A DNA stretch of 64,000 bases from Geothermobacter ehrlichii (GTDB lineage: Bacteria; Desulfobacterota; Desulfuromonadia; Desulfuromonadales; Geothermobacteraceae), in the NCBI RefSeq assembly GCF_008124615.1, contig NZ_VNIB01000003.1, forward strand, positions 1 to 64,000, in the 5' to 3' direction. Shown in pieces: positions 7,810 through 19,238 of the stretch; position 1 is the first letter of the stretch; every line of letters starts with the position of its first letter. Under the pieces are notes generated by a model. That model had not been told where the DNA came from, did not search any database, and saw nothing but the letters and a program-made list of their open reading frames with translations. The translations under genes and the position numbers were made by a program.

Positions 7810-8721
7810 ATGAGCGGAAACTGGCAACCTGCGTACCTGCAACTGGGGATCGAGGAGCTGCAGTGCCGGGCCGAAGAAGCCCTGCGGCACCTGGAGTCCT
7901 GTGACCTCTGCGCCAGGGGCTGCCACATCAATCGGCGTCTTGGTACCGAAGGTTTCTGTCGCACGGGTCCGAAGCTGCGTGTCTACAGCCACGGCCCGCA
8001 CTTTGGCGAGGAGCGGCCTTTGGTCGGTTGCCGCGGATCAGGCACGATCTTCTTCAGCCGCTGCAACCTCAAATGCGTCTTCTGCCAGAACTGGGAGATC
8101 AGCCACAGGGGTGAGGGATGCCTGGTCGGCCCCGAAGAACTGGCGGCGATGATGCTGGCTCTGCAGGGGGCCGGCTGCCACAACATCAACCTGGTCTCAC
8201 CCAGTCACGTCGTCGCTCAGATTCTCGGCGCCCTGCCGCTGGCGGTCGAACAGGGCCTGAAGATTCCCATCGCCTACAACAGCGGCGGCTATGACAGCCT
8301 CGCGGCCCTGCAACTGCTCGACGGCATCGTTGATATCTATCTGCCCGACATGAAGTTCGCCGATTCACGGAAGGCCGCCCCCTGGCTGGGCGTGAACGAT
8401 TACGCCGAGGTTAACCGCGCCGCCCTTGCCGAGATGTACCGCCAGGTCGGGGTGCTGCAGTGCGGCCCGACCGGCATCGCCAGGCGCGGGCTGCTGATCC
8501 GCCACCTGATATTGCCCGACAACGCTGCCGGCACCGACGAACTGCTGCGTTTTGTCGCCGGCGAGCTGTCGCCGGATGTCCACATCAACCTGATGGACCA
8601 GTACCGCCCCTGCTACCGTGCCGACCAGTACCCGCCCCTGGATCGCCGCCCGACCCGCGCCGAGCTGTGCCAGGCCCGCCAGTGGGCCAAAGAGCTGGGG
8701 ATGCGCAACCTGCTCGGGTAG
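7810..8721 (+). CDS. PflX-like radical SAM protein (COG1313)
   Basis: A 303-residue radical SAM protein with the cluster motif CNLKCVFC followed by QNWEIS. It is preceded by an N-terminal cysteine set (CDLCARGC, then EGFC) typical of COG1313, the uncharacterised relatives of pyruvate formate-lyase activase. The C-terminal half has INLMDQYRPCYRA. These proteins presumably generate the 5'-deoxyadenosyl radical; no target glycyl-radical enzyme is encoded nearby. ATG 7810 follows GGGGGAG at 7796-7802. An upstream in-frame ATG (7720) would read through the aconitase remnant and is unlikely. Confidence 0.8.
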   Translation: MSGNWQPAYLQLGIEELQCRAEEALRHLESCDLCARGCHINRRLGTEGFCRTGPKLRVYSHGPHFGEERPLVGCRGSGTIFFSRCNLKCVFCQNWEISHRGEGCLVGPEELAAMMLALQGAGCHNINLVSPSHVVAQILGALPLAVEQGLKIPIAYNSGGYDSLAALQLLDGIVDIYLPDMKFADSRKAAPWLGVNDYAEVNRAALAEMYRQVGVLQCGPTGIARRGLLIRHLILPDNAAGTDELLRFVAGELSPDVHINLMDQYRPCYRADQYPPLDRRPTRAELCQARQWAKELGMRNLLG

Positions 8722-8848
8722 ATAATCGCCTGAATACGCAAGAGGCCGGGCTTGACAGGTTGGCCATAGCCGCGGCTCCCACCCGGTGTCGGAATCCCCG
8801 GAAGTCGATTTCAAGAACGGTATTCCGGTCCCAGGAACGGCCAATTTC

Positions 8849-9547
8849 CTAGTCGAGGCAGGTAAAGTCTATACGTGTAATTTTCCATGCCGGTTTGGGA
8901 TAGTTCCCATCCCAATAGTTCCTCGCTTTGGCCTCAAAAAGCCTCGACCCGAAACTCCCACCGGCATTACGCACCATTGTGCGGGCATACACGGCGCCGC
9001 CCCGGTCACTGCGCGCCTGGATGGTCAGGTGCAATTTCCTACATTTGGGTCCACCGGATATCCGGCCGCTCAACTCGACGTGCTTAGGCTTCTGCTCGGC
9101 GCTGGTCCGTTCTATGACATAGGTTCGCCTGGCGGACGCATGGGATTTTTGGGGTAGCACTTTCGACTGAGCACGGGCCAGGTAGTTTCGGGTCTCCTGC
9201 GCCCTCCTTGCATCGATACGGGCCTGTTCGGATTCGGGGATAGAGATTGTGTTGAGAGGCTTGAGGTTCACCGGTTCGGCATTGGCAGTAGGTCGGTTCG
9301 AGAAGTGGGTCACCCCTTTCTCGTCAACCCAGCGGTAGATTTGATCCTCAGAGATTTCGGGTTGTGCGGCGGGCCTGTTTGAAGTGGTGGCACCGGGGTT
9401 GTTTACAACCTGCGGTCGGGGAGGCATGGGCTGCCGTGCCTGGGTGGGAGGTGTCTGCGGGCGAGTGTCCTTTGGGGCAAAGAAATGTATGCCCCACGCA
9501 ATGGCCGCTGTGATGACCAGGCCGACCCAGAATATGTGCTTGTCCAA
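8849..9547 (-). CDS. Membrane-anchored DUF4124-containing protein
   Basis: A 232-residue protein. Residues 5-24 form an N-terminal membrane anchor or signal, followed by a proline-rich linker, then IYRWVDEKGVTHFSNRP, which is the DUF4124 signature, near residues 70-86. The C-terminal 100 residues hold two cysteines (KCRKL and the terminal TCLD) that could form a disulfide in the periplasm. The start is a TTG at 9547 behind GGAGGGAAA. DUF4124 proteins are secreted or envelope proteins of unknown role. It reads convergently with the PflX-like gene. Confidence 0.7.
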   Translation of the reverse strand: MDKHIFWVGLVITAAIAWGIHFFAPKDTRPQTPPTQARQPMPPRPQVVNNPGATTSNRPAAQPEISEDQIYRWVDEKGVTHFSNRPTANAEPVNLKPLNTISIPESEQARIDARRAQETRNYLARAQSKVLPQKSHASARRTYVIERTSAEQKPKHVELSGRISGGPKCRKLHLTIQARSDRGGAVYARTMVRNAGGSFGSRLFEAKARNYWDGNYPKPAWKITRIDFTCLD

Positions 9548-9686
9548 GTTTTCCCTCCATAGAAAACATTGGACTCTTTTTACGTTGGTCTGAATTACCT
9601 GTCAATCTTAACCTTGACGTCATTGCGGCCGGGTTTTTGATTGAGCCTGCCTACCATCCGGCAGGCTCTTCTGTTTCGCGGACGGC

Positions 9687-9896
9687 TCAAGAATAGGAAG
9701 GGACCGGGTAGTCGGTCGAGCGTAGGTCGCAGACCTCACGGGGCCAGAAGGACACATAGCCATTGACCTCGATCAGGATGGTGTCCTTGTCGCAGCCGAG
9801 AAAGGTGCCCCTGACCTGGATGTCCCTGTTGCTGAACAGCAGGGGGGTGCCGACCGGGGTCTTGGCGCACAGTTGCCGAAAGTCACGTTCTGTCAT
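9687..9896 (-). CDS. Small conserved hypothetical protein
   Basis: A 69-residue protein, MTERDFRQLCAKTPVGTPLL at the start, then VRGTFLGCDKDTILIEVNGY, which reads like a small beta-barrel of the SH3/PilZ/Hfq-like size class. That resemblance is only by pattern. The start codon follows AAAGGAGATAA at a good distance. A GAGCCTGCC/GGCAGGCTC hairpin lies downstream at 9643-9668, without a T run on this strand. Confidence 0.6.
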   Translation of the reverse strand: MTERDFRQLCAKTPVGTPLLFSNRDIQVRGTFLGCDKDTILIEVNGYVSFWPREVCDLRSTDYPVPSYS

Positions 9897-10363
9897 GGTC
9901 TTATCTCCTTTTGTTTGGCCGGCAGTCCGACGGGTCCGTCAATCCAGGGGGCCTGGTCCTGCCGCAGGATCTCGGGTCGTAGTGCCAGGGGGGACCGCCC
10001 AGGCCGAGGGGGGCGCTCCGTCAAACGGGGGCGCCTCTATTTCTATTCTACCCGATTGTCGAATCGGCGGGCGACTCTGCCGGTACCCCGGAGAGGATGT
10101 CGCCAGGGCCGCCGCCTGTGGTCACGGGTGCTCATACTTGTCGCACGACATTGGACCTTGAGCGATTGCGACGTCGCAAGTGTTTGAAATGGCTGACTCC
10201 ATTCGTGAAAACCCGCTGTTTTGCGGCCGGCCGGCTGGCATGCCCCTTGAAAATGACAGCCGGTGCCGGGGGCAATCCCTTTCAGGCCGATGCGCCTTGT
10301 ATCCCCCCGGAGCTGACGTATTCTTTTTCAGAATGCGAAATTCGCGACAGCGAGGTGATATCT
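9897..10363 (+). promoter_or_regulatory. Long upstream region of clpB with a heat-shock-like -35
   Basis: No gene is supported in these 467 bases. CCCTTGAAAA at 10244-10253 resembles a sigma-32 -35 box (CTTGAAA), which would suit clpB. The matching -10 (CCCCAT-type) is not clear; GGCAATCCC lies at about the right place. A perfect CCGATT/AATCGG hairpin sits near 10051-10066. No CIRCE inverted repeat was seen. Confidence 0.3.
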
Positions 10364-12961
<2,598 letters not shown>

Positions 12962-13011
12962 GCGAAAGAGCCGCCGGGACGGCAGCGGCCCGGCGGCCTG
13001 CTGGCAGTCGA

Positions 13012-13054
13012 GTGCCCGGCCCCGCCTTCGGACGGAGCCGGGCGCTTTTTTTTT
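13012..13054 (+). terminator. Rho-independent terminator of clpB
   Basis: A GC-rich stem (GTGCCCGGC/GCCGGGCGC with inner pairs and a TTCG loop, 13012-13045) is followed by nine or ten T. It ends where the convergent LysR gene stops. Confidence 0.9.
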
Positions 13055-13977
13055 CAGCCGGTGGCGGAATCCGCCGAATCGTCGCCGTTGGCCGGATAGT
13101 CCTGGCAAAAGGTGATAAAGCGGCGCAGGAGCCTGCTGCGGTATTTCTCGCCGTGCAGCAGCAGGTAGAAGTTGCGCCGCAAGTCGAGAAACGGGGTCTT
13201 CAGGGCTACCAGAGCGCCGCTCTGCCGCGCCCGCCGGGTGGCCAGCAGGGACAGGCAGCTGATGCCGAGCCCCGCCTCCACCGCCTCCTTGATCGCCTCG
13301 GTGTTTCCCAGCTCCAGGTAAACCCTGATGCCGTCCATCTTTCCCGCCAGGGCGTTTTCGAAGACTTCCCGCGTTCCCGAACCCTGCTCTCTCAATATCC
13401 ACCTGGCCTGCATCAGGTCGTGGATGTCGATGTTCCTTTTTCTTGCAAGGGGATGTTCGGCTCCGGCGTGGATGGCCAGACGGTCCTGTCGCCAGGGAAT
13501 GGTTTCGATGTCGGGCCGGTGGCAGAAGCCTTCGATGAAGCCGATGTCGATGGTGAAGCGGAGCAGTTCCTGGACGATCTGTTCCGTGTTGCCGACATCG
13601 AGCGAAAGCCGCGCCCTGGGGTGGGTCGAGGTAAAGGCCCCCAGGATGCGCGGCATCAGGTAGTTGCCGATCGTCGAACTGGCACCGACGCGCAGCAGGC
13701 CGGCCAGCTGTTGCTCCGGTCCGCTGAAAAGGGCGTCGATTTCCCGCACCCGGAAAAGGACATCCGCCGCCTTGGGGATCAGCACCCGCCCTTGGTCGTT
13801 CATCACCAGCCGCTTGCCGCGACGGTCAAACAACCTCTCTCCCAGCTGCCTCTCCAGTTCGGCCAGTGACATGCTGACCGCCGACTGCGAAAGCCGCAGG
13901 GTGTCGGCGGCCCGGGTGACGTTTCCTTCCCGGGCGACCGCGACAAATGCTTCCAGCTGCCTGAGTGTGATGCCCAT
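13054..13977 (-). CDS. LysR-family regulator (YeiE-like), divergent from yeiH
   Basis: A 307-residue LysR-type regulator. The N-terminal winged HTH is ITLRQLEAFVAVAREGNVTR followed by AADTLRLSQSAVSMSLAELE; the rest is a substrate-binding-like effector domain. Start 13977 was chosen because it gives the normal LysR N-terminus and has a purine-rich ribosome site; the frame extends to 14073 without support. It diverges from a YeiH-family permease, the same arrangement as yeiE-yeiH in enterobacteria. It therefore probably controls that gene from the shared 177-base intergenic region, which is AT-rich and contains an ATATCAATAAC-type stretch suitable for a T-N11-A site. The effector is unknown; sulfite has been linked to YeiE. 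Confidence 0.85.
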   Translation of the reverse strand: MGITLRQLEAFVAVAREGNVTRAADTLRLSQSAVSMSLAELERQLGERLFDRRGKRLVMNDQGRVLIPKAADVLFRVREIDALFSGPEQQLAGLLRVGASSTIGNYLMPRILGAFTSTHPRARLSLDVGNTEQIVQELLRFTIDIGFIEGFCHRPDIETIPWRQDRLAIHAGAEHPLARKRNIDIHDLMQARWILREQGSGTREVFENALAGKMDGIRVYLELGNTEAIKEAVEAGLGISCLSLLATRRARQSGALVALKTPFLDLRRNFYLLLHGEKYRSRLLRRFITFCQDYPANGDDSADSATG

Positions 13978-14154
13978 TTGTGTCCCCCCCCCTTTATCAT
14001 TTTTACTGATATCAATAACGAAAACTATATATTGGACTTGAGATAAAAGGAAGCATATTTTGTCGGACAGCATTTAGCTGCAAGCAAAGAGAAGCTTATG
14101 CGGAAAGAGGTTGAGAGCGACCTGGGTCGAGCAACTCGAAGGGAGTGATTGCAG

Positions 14155-15087
14155 ATGGTAGGTATAAATTTAAAAAAAATCTTGTTCCTGGTACTGCTGG
14201 CGGCGTGTGCTTTCCCAATGGTCAGTACGGCTCATGCTTTGATCGCCGGGATAATGTTCAGTCTGCTCCTCGGCAATCCCTGGCCCCAGAGATCTTCGAA
14301 CTGGAGCAGGAAACTGCTGCAATTATCGGTGGTGGGGCTCGGTTTCGGACAGAGTCTCGGACAGGTCTGGCAGGTGGGCAAGAGTTCGATTTTCTATACG
14401 GTTATCGGCATCTCTTTAACGCTACTGGTCGGTACGATACTGGGCCGTTTCTTCAGAACGGAAAAAAATACCTCCACCCTTATCTCTTTTGGGACCGCCA
14501 TCTGCGGCGGGAGCGCCATCGCTGCCATGGCTCCGGTCATCAAGGCGAAGGATGATGAAGCGGCTCTGGCTTTGGCTACAGTTTTCACGCTGAACTCTGT
14601 GGCCCTTCTGGTGTTTCCTTTCTTCGGCCACCTCTTGCACCTCAGCCAGCAGCAATTCGGGGTATGGGCGGGACTGGCCATTCACGATACCAGCAGTGTT
14701 GTTGGGGCGGCAGCTGCCTACGGTTCTGAAGCTCTTGCCATTGGCACTACGGTCAAACTTGCCAGGGCCATCTGGATCATTCCTTTTGTACTTGGCGCGG
14801 CCTGGCTGACCAAGTCCGAGAAAAAGGCCAGGGTTCCCTTGTTCATTATTGGCTTCGTTGTTGCCGCAGCGATCCGTACCCTGTTGCCGCAGTTCGGGCA
14901 AGTCTGGACCGGACTGGCCGGATTTTCCAAACAGGCCCTGGTGATTACCCTGTTTCTGATTGGTGCCGGGCTGACAAAGGAGATACTGAAAAATGTCGGG
15001 ATACGTCCTTTGGCTCAAGGCGTTGGCCTTTGGTTGCTGGCAAGCGGCATAACTCTGGTGGCGATTCTTAACGGCATGATCAGTTGA
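14155..15087 (+). CDS. YeiH/UPF0324 family inner-membrane protein, putative exporter
   Basis: A 310-residue protein with about ten hydrophobic segments and the family motif TAICGGSAIAAMAPVI, then LNSVALLVFPFFGHLL and GVWAGLAIHDTSSVVGAAAA. These mark the YeiH (Pfam Cons_hypoth698) family, annotated as putative sulfate/sulfite exporters. ATG 14155 has GGGAG nine bases upstream; a TTG at 14149 is too close to it. The gene is less GC-rich than clpB and is followed after 64 bases by an AT-rich universal stress gene, with which it may be cotranscribed. The transported ion is inferred from family annotation only. Confidence 0.85.
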   Translation: MVGINLKKILFLVLLAACAFPMVSTAHALIAGIMFSLLLGNPWPQRSSNWSRKLLQLSVVGLGFGQSLGQVWQVGKSSIFYTVIGISLTLLVGTILGRFFRTEKNTSTLISFGTAICGGSAIAAMAPVIKAKDDEAALALATVFTLNSVALLVFPFFGHLLHLSQQQFGVWAGLAIHDTSSVVGAAAAYGSEALAIGTTVKLARAIWIIPFVLGAAWLTKSEKKARVPLFIIGFVVAAAIRTLLPQFGQVWTGLAGFSKQALVITLFLIGAGLTKEILKNVGIRPLAQGVGLWLLASGITLVAILNGMIS

Positions 15088-15151
15088 GAACCATTAAATA
15101 CTAACCACAAAATACATCAGACATTACAAGAACATTACAAGAGGATAACCG

Positions 15152-15640
15152 ATGAAAAGGTTTGAAAAAATTCTTTTTGCTACTGATTTTTCCACGAATG
15201 CGGAATACGCTTTTGATGTTGCGGTTACTTTGGCAGCAAAGTTGAATGCGAAAATAATTATGGTTCACGTGGTGTCAAAGCCTGTTGATCTGAGAAGTTT
15301 TTATGTGCCCCATGTATCTTTTGATCATCTGGAGCAGCAGGTTGAGAGAGATGCGACAGCGGCAATGAATAAGTTCATTGATGATAATGCAGAAAATTTT
15401 GACAATTTTGAAATTGCAATTCTTTTTGGAACTCCCTATGAGGAAATTGTGAAAAAAGCCGAAGAGGAAAAAGTCTCTCTCATCGTGCTGGGCAAACATG
15501 GTCACCGAGAAGTTGAACATTTTTTCTTTGGGACCACGGCAGATCGGGTCGTGAAAATGGCGACCCAGCCGGTTATGGTCGTTCGCCATCCAGAAATAAA
15601 GAGAGATAAAGACATAGTCGTAACCAGGAGCGAAGAGTGA
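15152..15640 (+). CDS. Universal stress protein, UspA family
   Basis: A 162-residue single Usp domain: FEKILFATDFSTNAEYAFDV at the N-terminus, GKHGHREVEHFFFGTTADRV, then QPVMVVRHPE. The G-2x-G-9x-G(S/T) ATP-binding pattern is present as GKHGHREVEHFFFGTT. It is probably cytosolic and nucleotide-binding. AGAGGATAACCG precedes the ATG. The gene is strikingly AT-rich for this window (runs such as AAAAAATTCTTTTT and many A/T third positions), unlike the genes further out on either side, which suggests separate acquisition together with the permease. It is followed by the multihaem cytochrome gene. Confidence 0.9.
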   Translation: MKRFEKILFATDFSTNAEYAFDVAVTLAAKLNAKIIMVHVVSKPVDLRSFYVPHVSFDHLEQQVERDATAAMNKFIDDNAENFDNFEIAILFGTPYEEIVKKAEEEKVSLIVLGKHGHREVEHFFFGTTADRVVKMATQPVMVVRHPEIKRDKDIVVTRSEE

Positions 15641-15770
15641 AGTCTTCGGCCGGGCTGGGGAATCGGCGGCGCATCAAGTGTCACAAAGGTCGTGGCCGGC
15701 AAAACTTTGAGGTGCGTGATAACTTGTGGAAGATATCCCAGAATAAATGCTGCAAATGATGGGGAAGAAA

Positions 15771-17657
15771 ATGAAAAGGTCGGTTTGGTGTGTCGGATTG
15801 CTGGGTGTGCTGCTTCTGCCGTTGACCAGCTGGGCTTATGATGCAGAATCATCCTGTGTACAATGCCACGGTGACCGGGCCAAAATGGACGAGTTGGGAG
15901 CCGGTTCCCTTTATCTTGATCCGGCTGCGGTGGACCGGGAAGTCAACATGGGTGGTGAACCTACTTGCGTCGATTGCCACCAGGGAAATGCCCAGACCGG
16001 GGACAAGGATCTTGCCCACCAGGGTCTGTTGAAACCGTTCCTGATGGCTGTGGGGAAAACCGTTAAGGGAGAGGCGTTGGACCGCAGTGTGGTTGGCCTT
16101 GTCCCCCTTGAACCGAGCGGCCCCAGCCAGCTTTCCGCCATGCTGCCCAAGCCCGCCAAGGAGACCCTGAAGAAGGCGGGCGTTAAAAAGGTGCTGGGTC
16201 TCTATTACCATGACCGCGACCCGAAGACCTTCGCCTATTCACCCAAGATAGCCGAGAGTACCTGCGGCAAGTGTCACGCCCAGGAGGTAAATGATTACAA
16301 CAGCTCCGCCAAGGGGCTGCTGAAGCACCAGCGGGCCTTCCAGAGCTTTACCGAAGGGCTGCCCGGGCCACAGAACTGCGGCGCCTGGTTCGGCGATAAC
16401 TTTGAGCGTCTCGCGGAGCAGACGGCGGTCCCTTACAGTGCCCGGCAGAATGCCGCCATCGATCGCCAGTGCAACAAGTGCCATGCGGGCTGCAATGACT
16501 GTCATTTCAAACCCTACAAAGGAGAAGGCCGTCACCTGTTCGGACGGCCGGAAACCCCGTCCTGTTACGGAGGCGGCCGGGCCACAATCTGCCATGCCGG
16601 GCCCATGGATCGACGCCGGGGGGCGGGATACATGCGTGGTGAATACGCGTTTCCCAAGGATTTGCCGCCGGGGGTTCATGTCCAAAACGGGGTTGGTTGC
16701 CTCGACTGTCACAATGTGACCAATCACCGGTTCGGACATCTGGCCAGTGACGAGGCACGTAACTCCTGCAATGAATGTCACCAGGAAATCGTCGAGGCGG
16801 TCCAAAGCTCGGAACATTCAAATGTCGATTGCGCTTCCTGTCACATCCAGGCCGTTGGCGGCTATCAGTTCACTTTCTGGGGGCCGGGCAATGTCGCCGG
16901 AGTGGAGACGCCCTACGCCAAGCACAAGGAGTATTACGGCAGTCGCGATCTGCCGACCCTGATCAAGAATCCGGCCGGCCGGTGGATTCCGGTCAAACCC
17001 TTTCCCATGGCGGTCTTGAACCAGAAAGATGACGTCGAGCCGTCGGGTCTGCGTTTCCGGGCCATCCCCAGGCGGACCATTCAGGGCAAGACCCAGCTGG
17101 GTGAACCGGAGGCCTTTGAAGTGGCACGCGAGTTGACCGATGTCAACGACGCCTTCATCATCAACGGCACCCGCAGCGACCTGCCCGGCAACAACAAGGC
17201 TCTGCTCTGGATCCAGATGGACAAGATGAGCCACGCCCTGGGTGCGGCCCGCAGCTGTGAAAGCTGTCATGCTTCAAAGAGCCAGGTTTCCCATTCCGAG
17301 TTCGTTTACGCCAGCAAGAAGGATGTAGCGGAACCCTTCCGCGGCAGCTACACGCTGGTTGCCGATGCCGAAGGGATGCGTTTCCTGGATATCAAGACCA
17401 CCGAAATCAAGCCGAAGAACAAACGCCGGGTGGAGGATTTTGCCCCCTTCAAGTTTTTCCCCGAGGCCTGGAACGTGAAGGGGATCGACTTCTCCATTCC
17501 CTTTGATGAAGCCAAGTACAAGGGAAACCACGAGGAGCTTCAGGCTTTTCTCCGCAAGCTTGAACAGATGCCAGAAGGCAAGGATATTGTTCGCATCCGT
17601 GCGATTGCTGTTCATAACCTGGCCAAAGCCAAAGAGATGCTGGCAACATTGGACTAA
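15771..17657 (+). CDS. Secreted multihaem c-type cytochrome (nine CXXCH plus one CX8CH)
   Basis: A 628-residue protein with a signal peptide (cleavage after about Ala22). I count nine CXXCH haem sites: CVQCH, CVDCH, CGKCH, CNKCH, CNDCH, CLDCH, CNECH, CASCH and CESCH. A tenth candidate, CYGGGRATICH (Cys265-His275), has eight residues between the cysteines. The protein probably resides in the periplasm or on the outer surface and transfers electrons to a terminal acceptor. Atypical long CXnCH sites are known at catalytic haems, for example CX15CH in the MccA sulfite reductase, so it may be an enzyme rather than a wire. ATG 15771 follows GGGGAAG; earlier ATGs at 15747 and 15756 would spoil the signal peptide. 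Its neighbours are the stress protein and a putative sulfite/sulfate exporter. Confidence 0.9.
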   Translation: MKRSVWCVGLLGVLLLPLTSWAYDAESSCVQCHGDRAKMDELGAGSLYLDPAAVDREVNMGGEPTCVDCHQGNAQTGDKDLAHQGLLKPFLMAVGKTVKGEALDRSVVGLVPLEPSGPSQLSAMLPKPAKETLKKAGVKKVLGLYYHDRDPKTFAYSPKIAESTCGKCHAQEVNDYNSSAKGLLKHQRAFQSFTEGLPGPQNCGAWFGDNFERLAEQTAVPYSARQNAAIDRQCNKCHAGCNDCHFKPYKGEGRHLFGRPETPSCYGGGRATICHAGPMDRRRGAGYMRGEYAFPKDLPPGVHVQNGVGCLDCHNVTNHRFGHLASDEARNSCNECHQEIVEAVQSSEHSNVDCASCHIQAVGGYQFTFWGPGNVAGVETPYAKHKEYYGSRDLPTLIKNPAGRWIPVKPFPMAVLNQKDDVEPSGLRFRAIPRRTIQGKTQLGEPEAFEVARELTDVNDAFIINGTRSDLPGNNKALLWIQMDKMSHALGAARSCESCHASKSQVSHSEFVYASKKDVAEPFRGSYTLVADAEGMRFLDIKTTEIKPKNKRRVEDFAPFKFFPEAWNVKGIDFSIPFDEAKYKGNHEELQAFLRKLEQMPEGKDIVRIRAIAVHNLAKAKEMLATLD

Positions 17658-17786
17658 ACCACCATGTACTGATGGTTTAATCCAACTTCGGAGGTTTTGA
17701 CCTCTATCTCGATGAGTGATGTCCGGTAGAGATTCCTCCTTTTGATGGCAGGCCGCGTCCTTTTTGGCGGCCGGCGAGGAAGGGCG

Positions 17787-19106
17787 CTATCTGAGGCACC
17801 GGAACAGGCCCATGCACCACAGGCAGCTGCCGCAGGGCTCGGTCCGCAGGTGGCAGTCGTGCTCGAAATTGTCGGTCTGGATATAGTCGCAGGGGGCCAG
17901 GGTGCAGGCGTAGCAGAAGGGATGGTCGTAATCGAGCACACTGTGGCGGAAGGCGCGGAATTCGGCGCTGTTCCAGATCTGCAGCAGGTTCTGTTCGCCG
18001 ACCCGGCCGAAGCTGCGCGCCTGGACCTGCTGCTCCCAGCCGCTGGCGTGGCAGCGGTAGCTGTGCCAGAGAAAATAGCAGGGATGCACCTTGCCGTCCC
18101 AGCTGATGAAGGCGCTGCCGTCTTCGATAAAATCACAGCGGCGCAGGGCTCTGGGGATGATCTCCGGCAGCTCGAGGTCGAGGCCGAGTTCGGCGGCGAG
18201 CCGTTCGGCTTTTCGGAAGATGGCGGCCACCCGGTCGAGCAGGGCCCGGTCGATTTGCAGCAGCTTTTTCAGATCGAAAAAGACCCCCTTCTCTTCCGCC
18301 TCGGCCTTCATCCCCTCGACCAGATCGACGACCCGCTGCTCATCCACGCTGCGGGAGAATTTGAAGGCGACCCGGTGGTAGCGCTCGATGTCGATTCCCT
18401 GGGCCTTTCCCCGTTGCCGCCAGCGGTCGAACAGCTCCAGGGCCGCTTCGGTGCAGTCGGGATAGAGGCTCTCGCCGCGGCTGCTTTCGTCATAGGGAAG
18501 CAGATGGCTGACCAGAGCGAAGCTCGCCCCCCGGGCGGCGGCCCAGCGCAGGGTGTCGCAGAGCAGGTGGAGATTCTGCCGCATCAGCACGAACTCGATG
18601 CCGATCGCAAGGCCGGGGCGTTCGGTCCGCGCGGCCCGCAGGGCGGCGAAGGCCCGTTCGACCGCCTGCAGCTCGCCCCCCTGGCGCAGGGTGCGAAAAG
18701 CCTCGGGCGAGCTGGCGTCGACCGACAGGCAGATTCGATCGATGCCGGCCGCCGCCAGGGATCGGGCGCGCGCTTCGTCGAGCAGCAGCCCGTTGCTCTG
18801 AAAGCCGATCCAGCCGTGTTCGGGCATCTGCCGGCGGGCCAGGCGGATGAACTCGTCGATCCGGGGATGCAGCAGCGATTCGCCGATGCCGTTCAGGACC
18901 AGCGCCTCCAGCTGCTTCATGGCCGGCAGCAGTGCGCTGAAGGTCTCGGCGCTCATCTCCCCCTCCTGGATCCGGCCACCCGGGGCCTGCTTGACGCACA
19001 TGGCGCAGCCGAGGTTGCAGTGCGAGGTGAGCTCGACGAACAGCTTGCCGGGATGGTCGCGAAAAGCGGGGGGCGGCTGTGTCTGGCGGGGATTCGAAAA
19101 CGACAT
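17787..19106 (-). CDS. Radical SAM/SPASM protein, probable tungsten-oxidoreductase maturase
   Basis: A 439-residue radical SAM enzyme with CNLGCAMC at Cys30/34/37. Its C-terminal SPASM-type region holds many cysteines (HPCYF, HPFCYACTLAPC, HDCHLRTEPCGSCLWC) for auxiliary [4Fe-4S] clusters. It faces away from an AOR-type tungsten enzyme gene across a 412-base region. A SPASM family that recurrently neighbours tungstopterin oxidoreductases has been named a 'tungsten cofactor oxidoreductase radical SAM maturase', and this gene fits by architecture and position. The assignment is inference. The start follows AAGGAGCACCG. The final residues LFRCLR are a further cysteine close to the C-terminus. 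Confidence 0.8.
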   Translation of the reverse strand: MSFSNPRQTQPPPAFRDHPGKLFVELTSHCNLGCAMCVKQAPGGRIQEGEMSAETFSALLPAMKQLEALVLNGIGESLLHPRIDEFIRLARRQMPEHGWIGFQSNGLLLDEARARSLAAAGIDRICLSVDASSPEAFRTLRQGGELQAVERAFAALRAARTERPGLAIGIEFVLMRQNLHLLCDTLRWAAARGASFALVSHLLPYDESSRGESLYPDCTEAALELFDRWRQRGKAQGIDIERYHRVAFKFSRSVDEQRVVDLVEGMKAEAEEKGVFFDLKKLLQIDRALLDRVAAIFRKAERLAAELGLDLELPEIIPRALRRCDFIEDGSAFISWDGKVHPCYFLWHSYRCHASGWEQQVQARSFGRVGEQNLLQIWNSAEFRAFRHSVLDYDHPFCYACTLAPCDYIQTDNFEHDCHLRTEPCGSCLWCMGLFRCLR

Positions 19107-19238
19107 CGGTGCTCCTTGCTGCGGGAGAGATCTCAGTATGCCGGAGGTAGGTCCGCTGAGTAAAGAGCGGGAATTTTAATCGACGAAGGTGCCAAATCTC
19201 ATTTTCAAGGTATGCTTGTGTTTTGTTCATGCTTTAAT

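Noticed and set aside
9643-9668. GAGCCTGCC/GGCAGGCTC hairpin as a terminator for the 69-residue minus-strand gene
   Set aside because: On the minus strand it is followed by AATCAAAAACC with no T run; the T-rich side faces the plus strand, where no gene ends.
15747-15770. Earlier ATG starts (15747, 15756) for the multihaem cytochrome
   Set aside because: They put extra charged residues before the signal peptide and lack ribosome sites; GGGGAAG fits ATG 15771.
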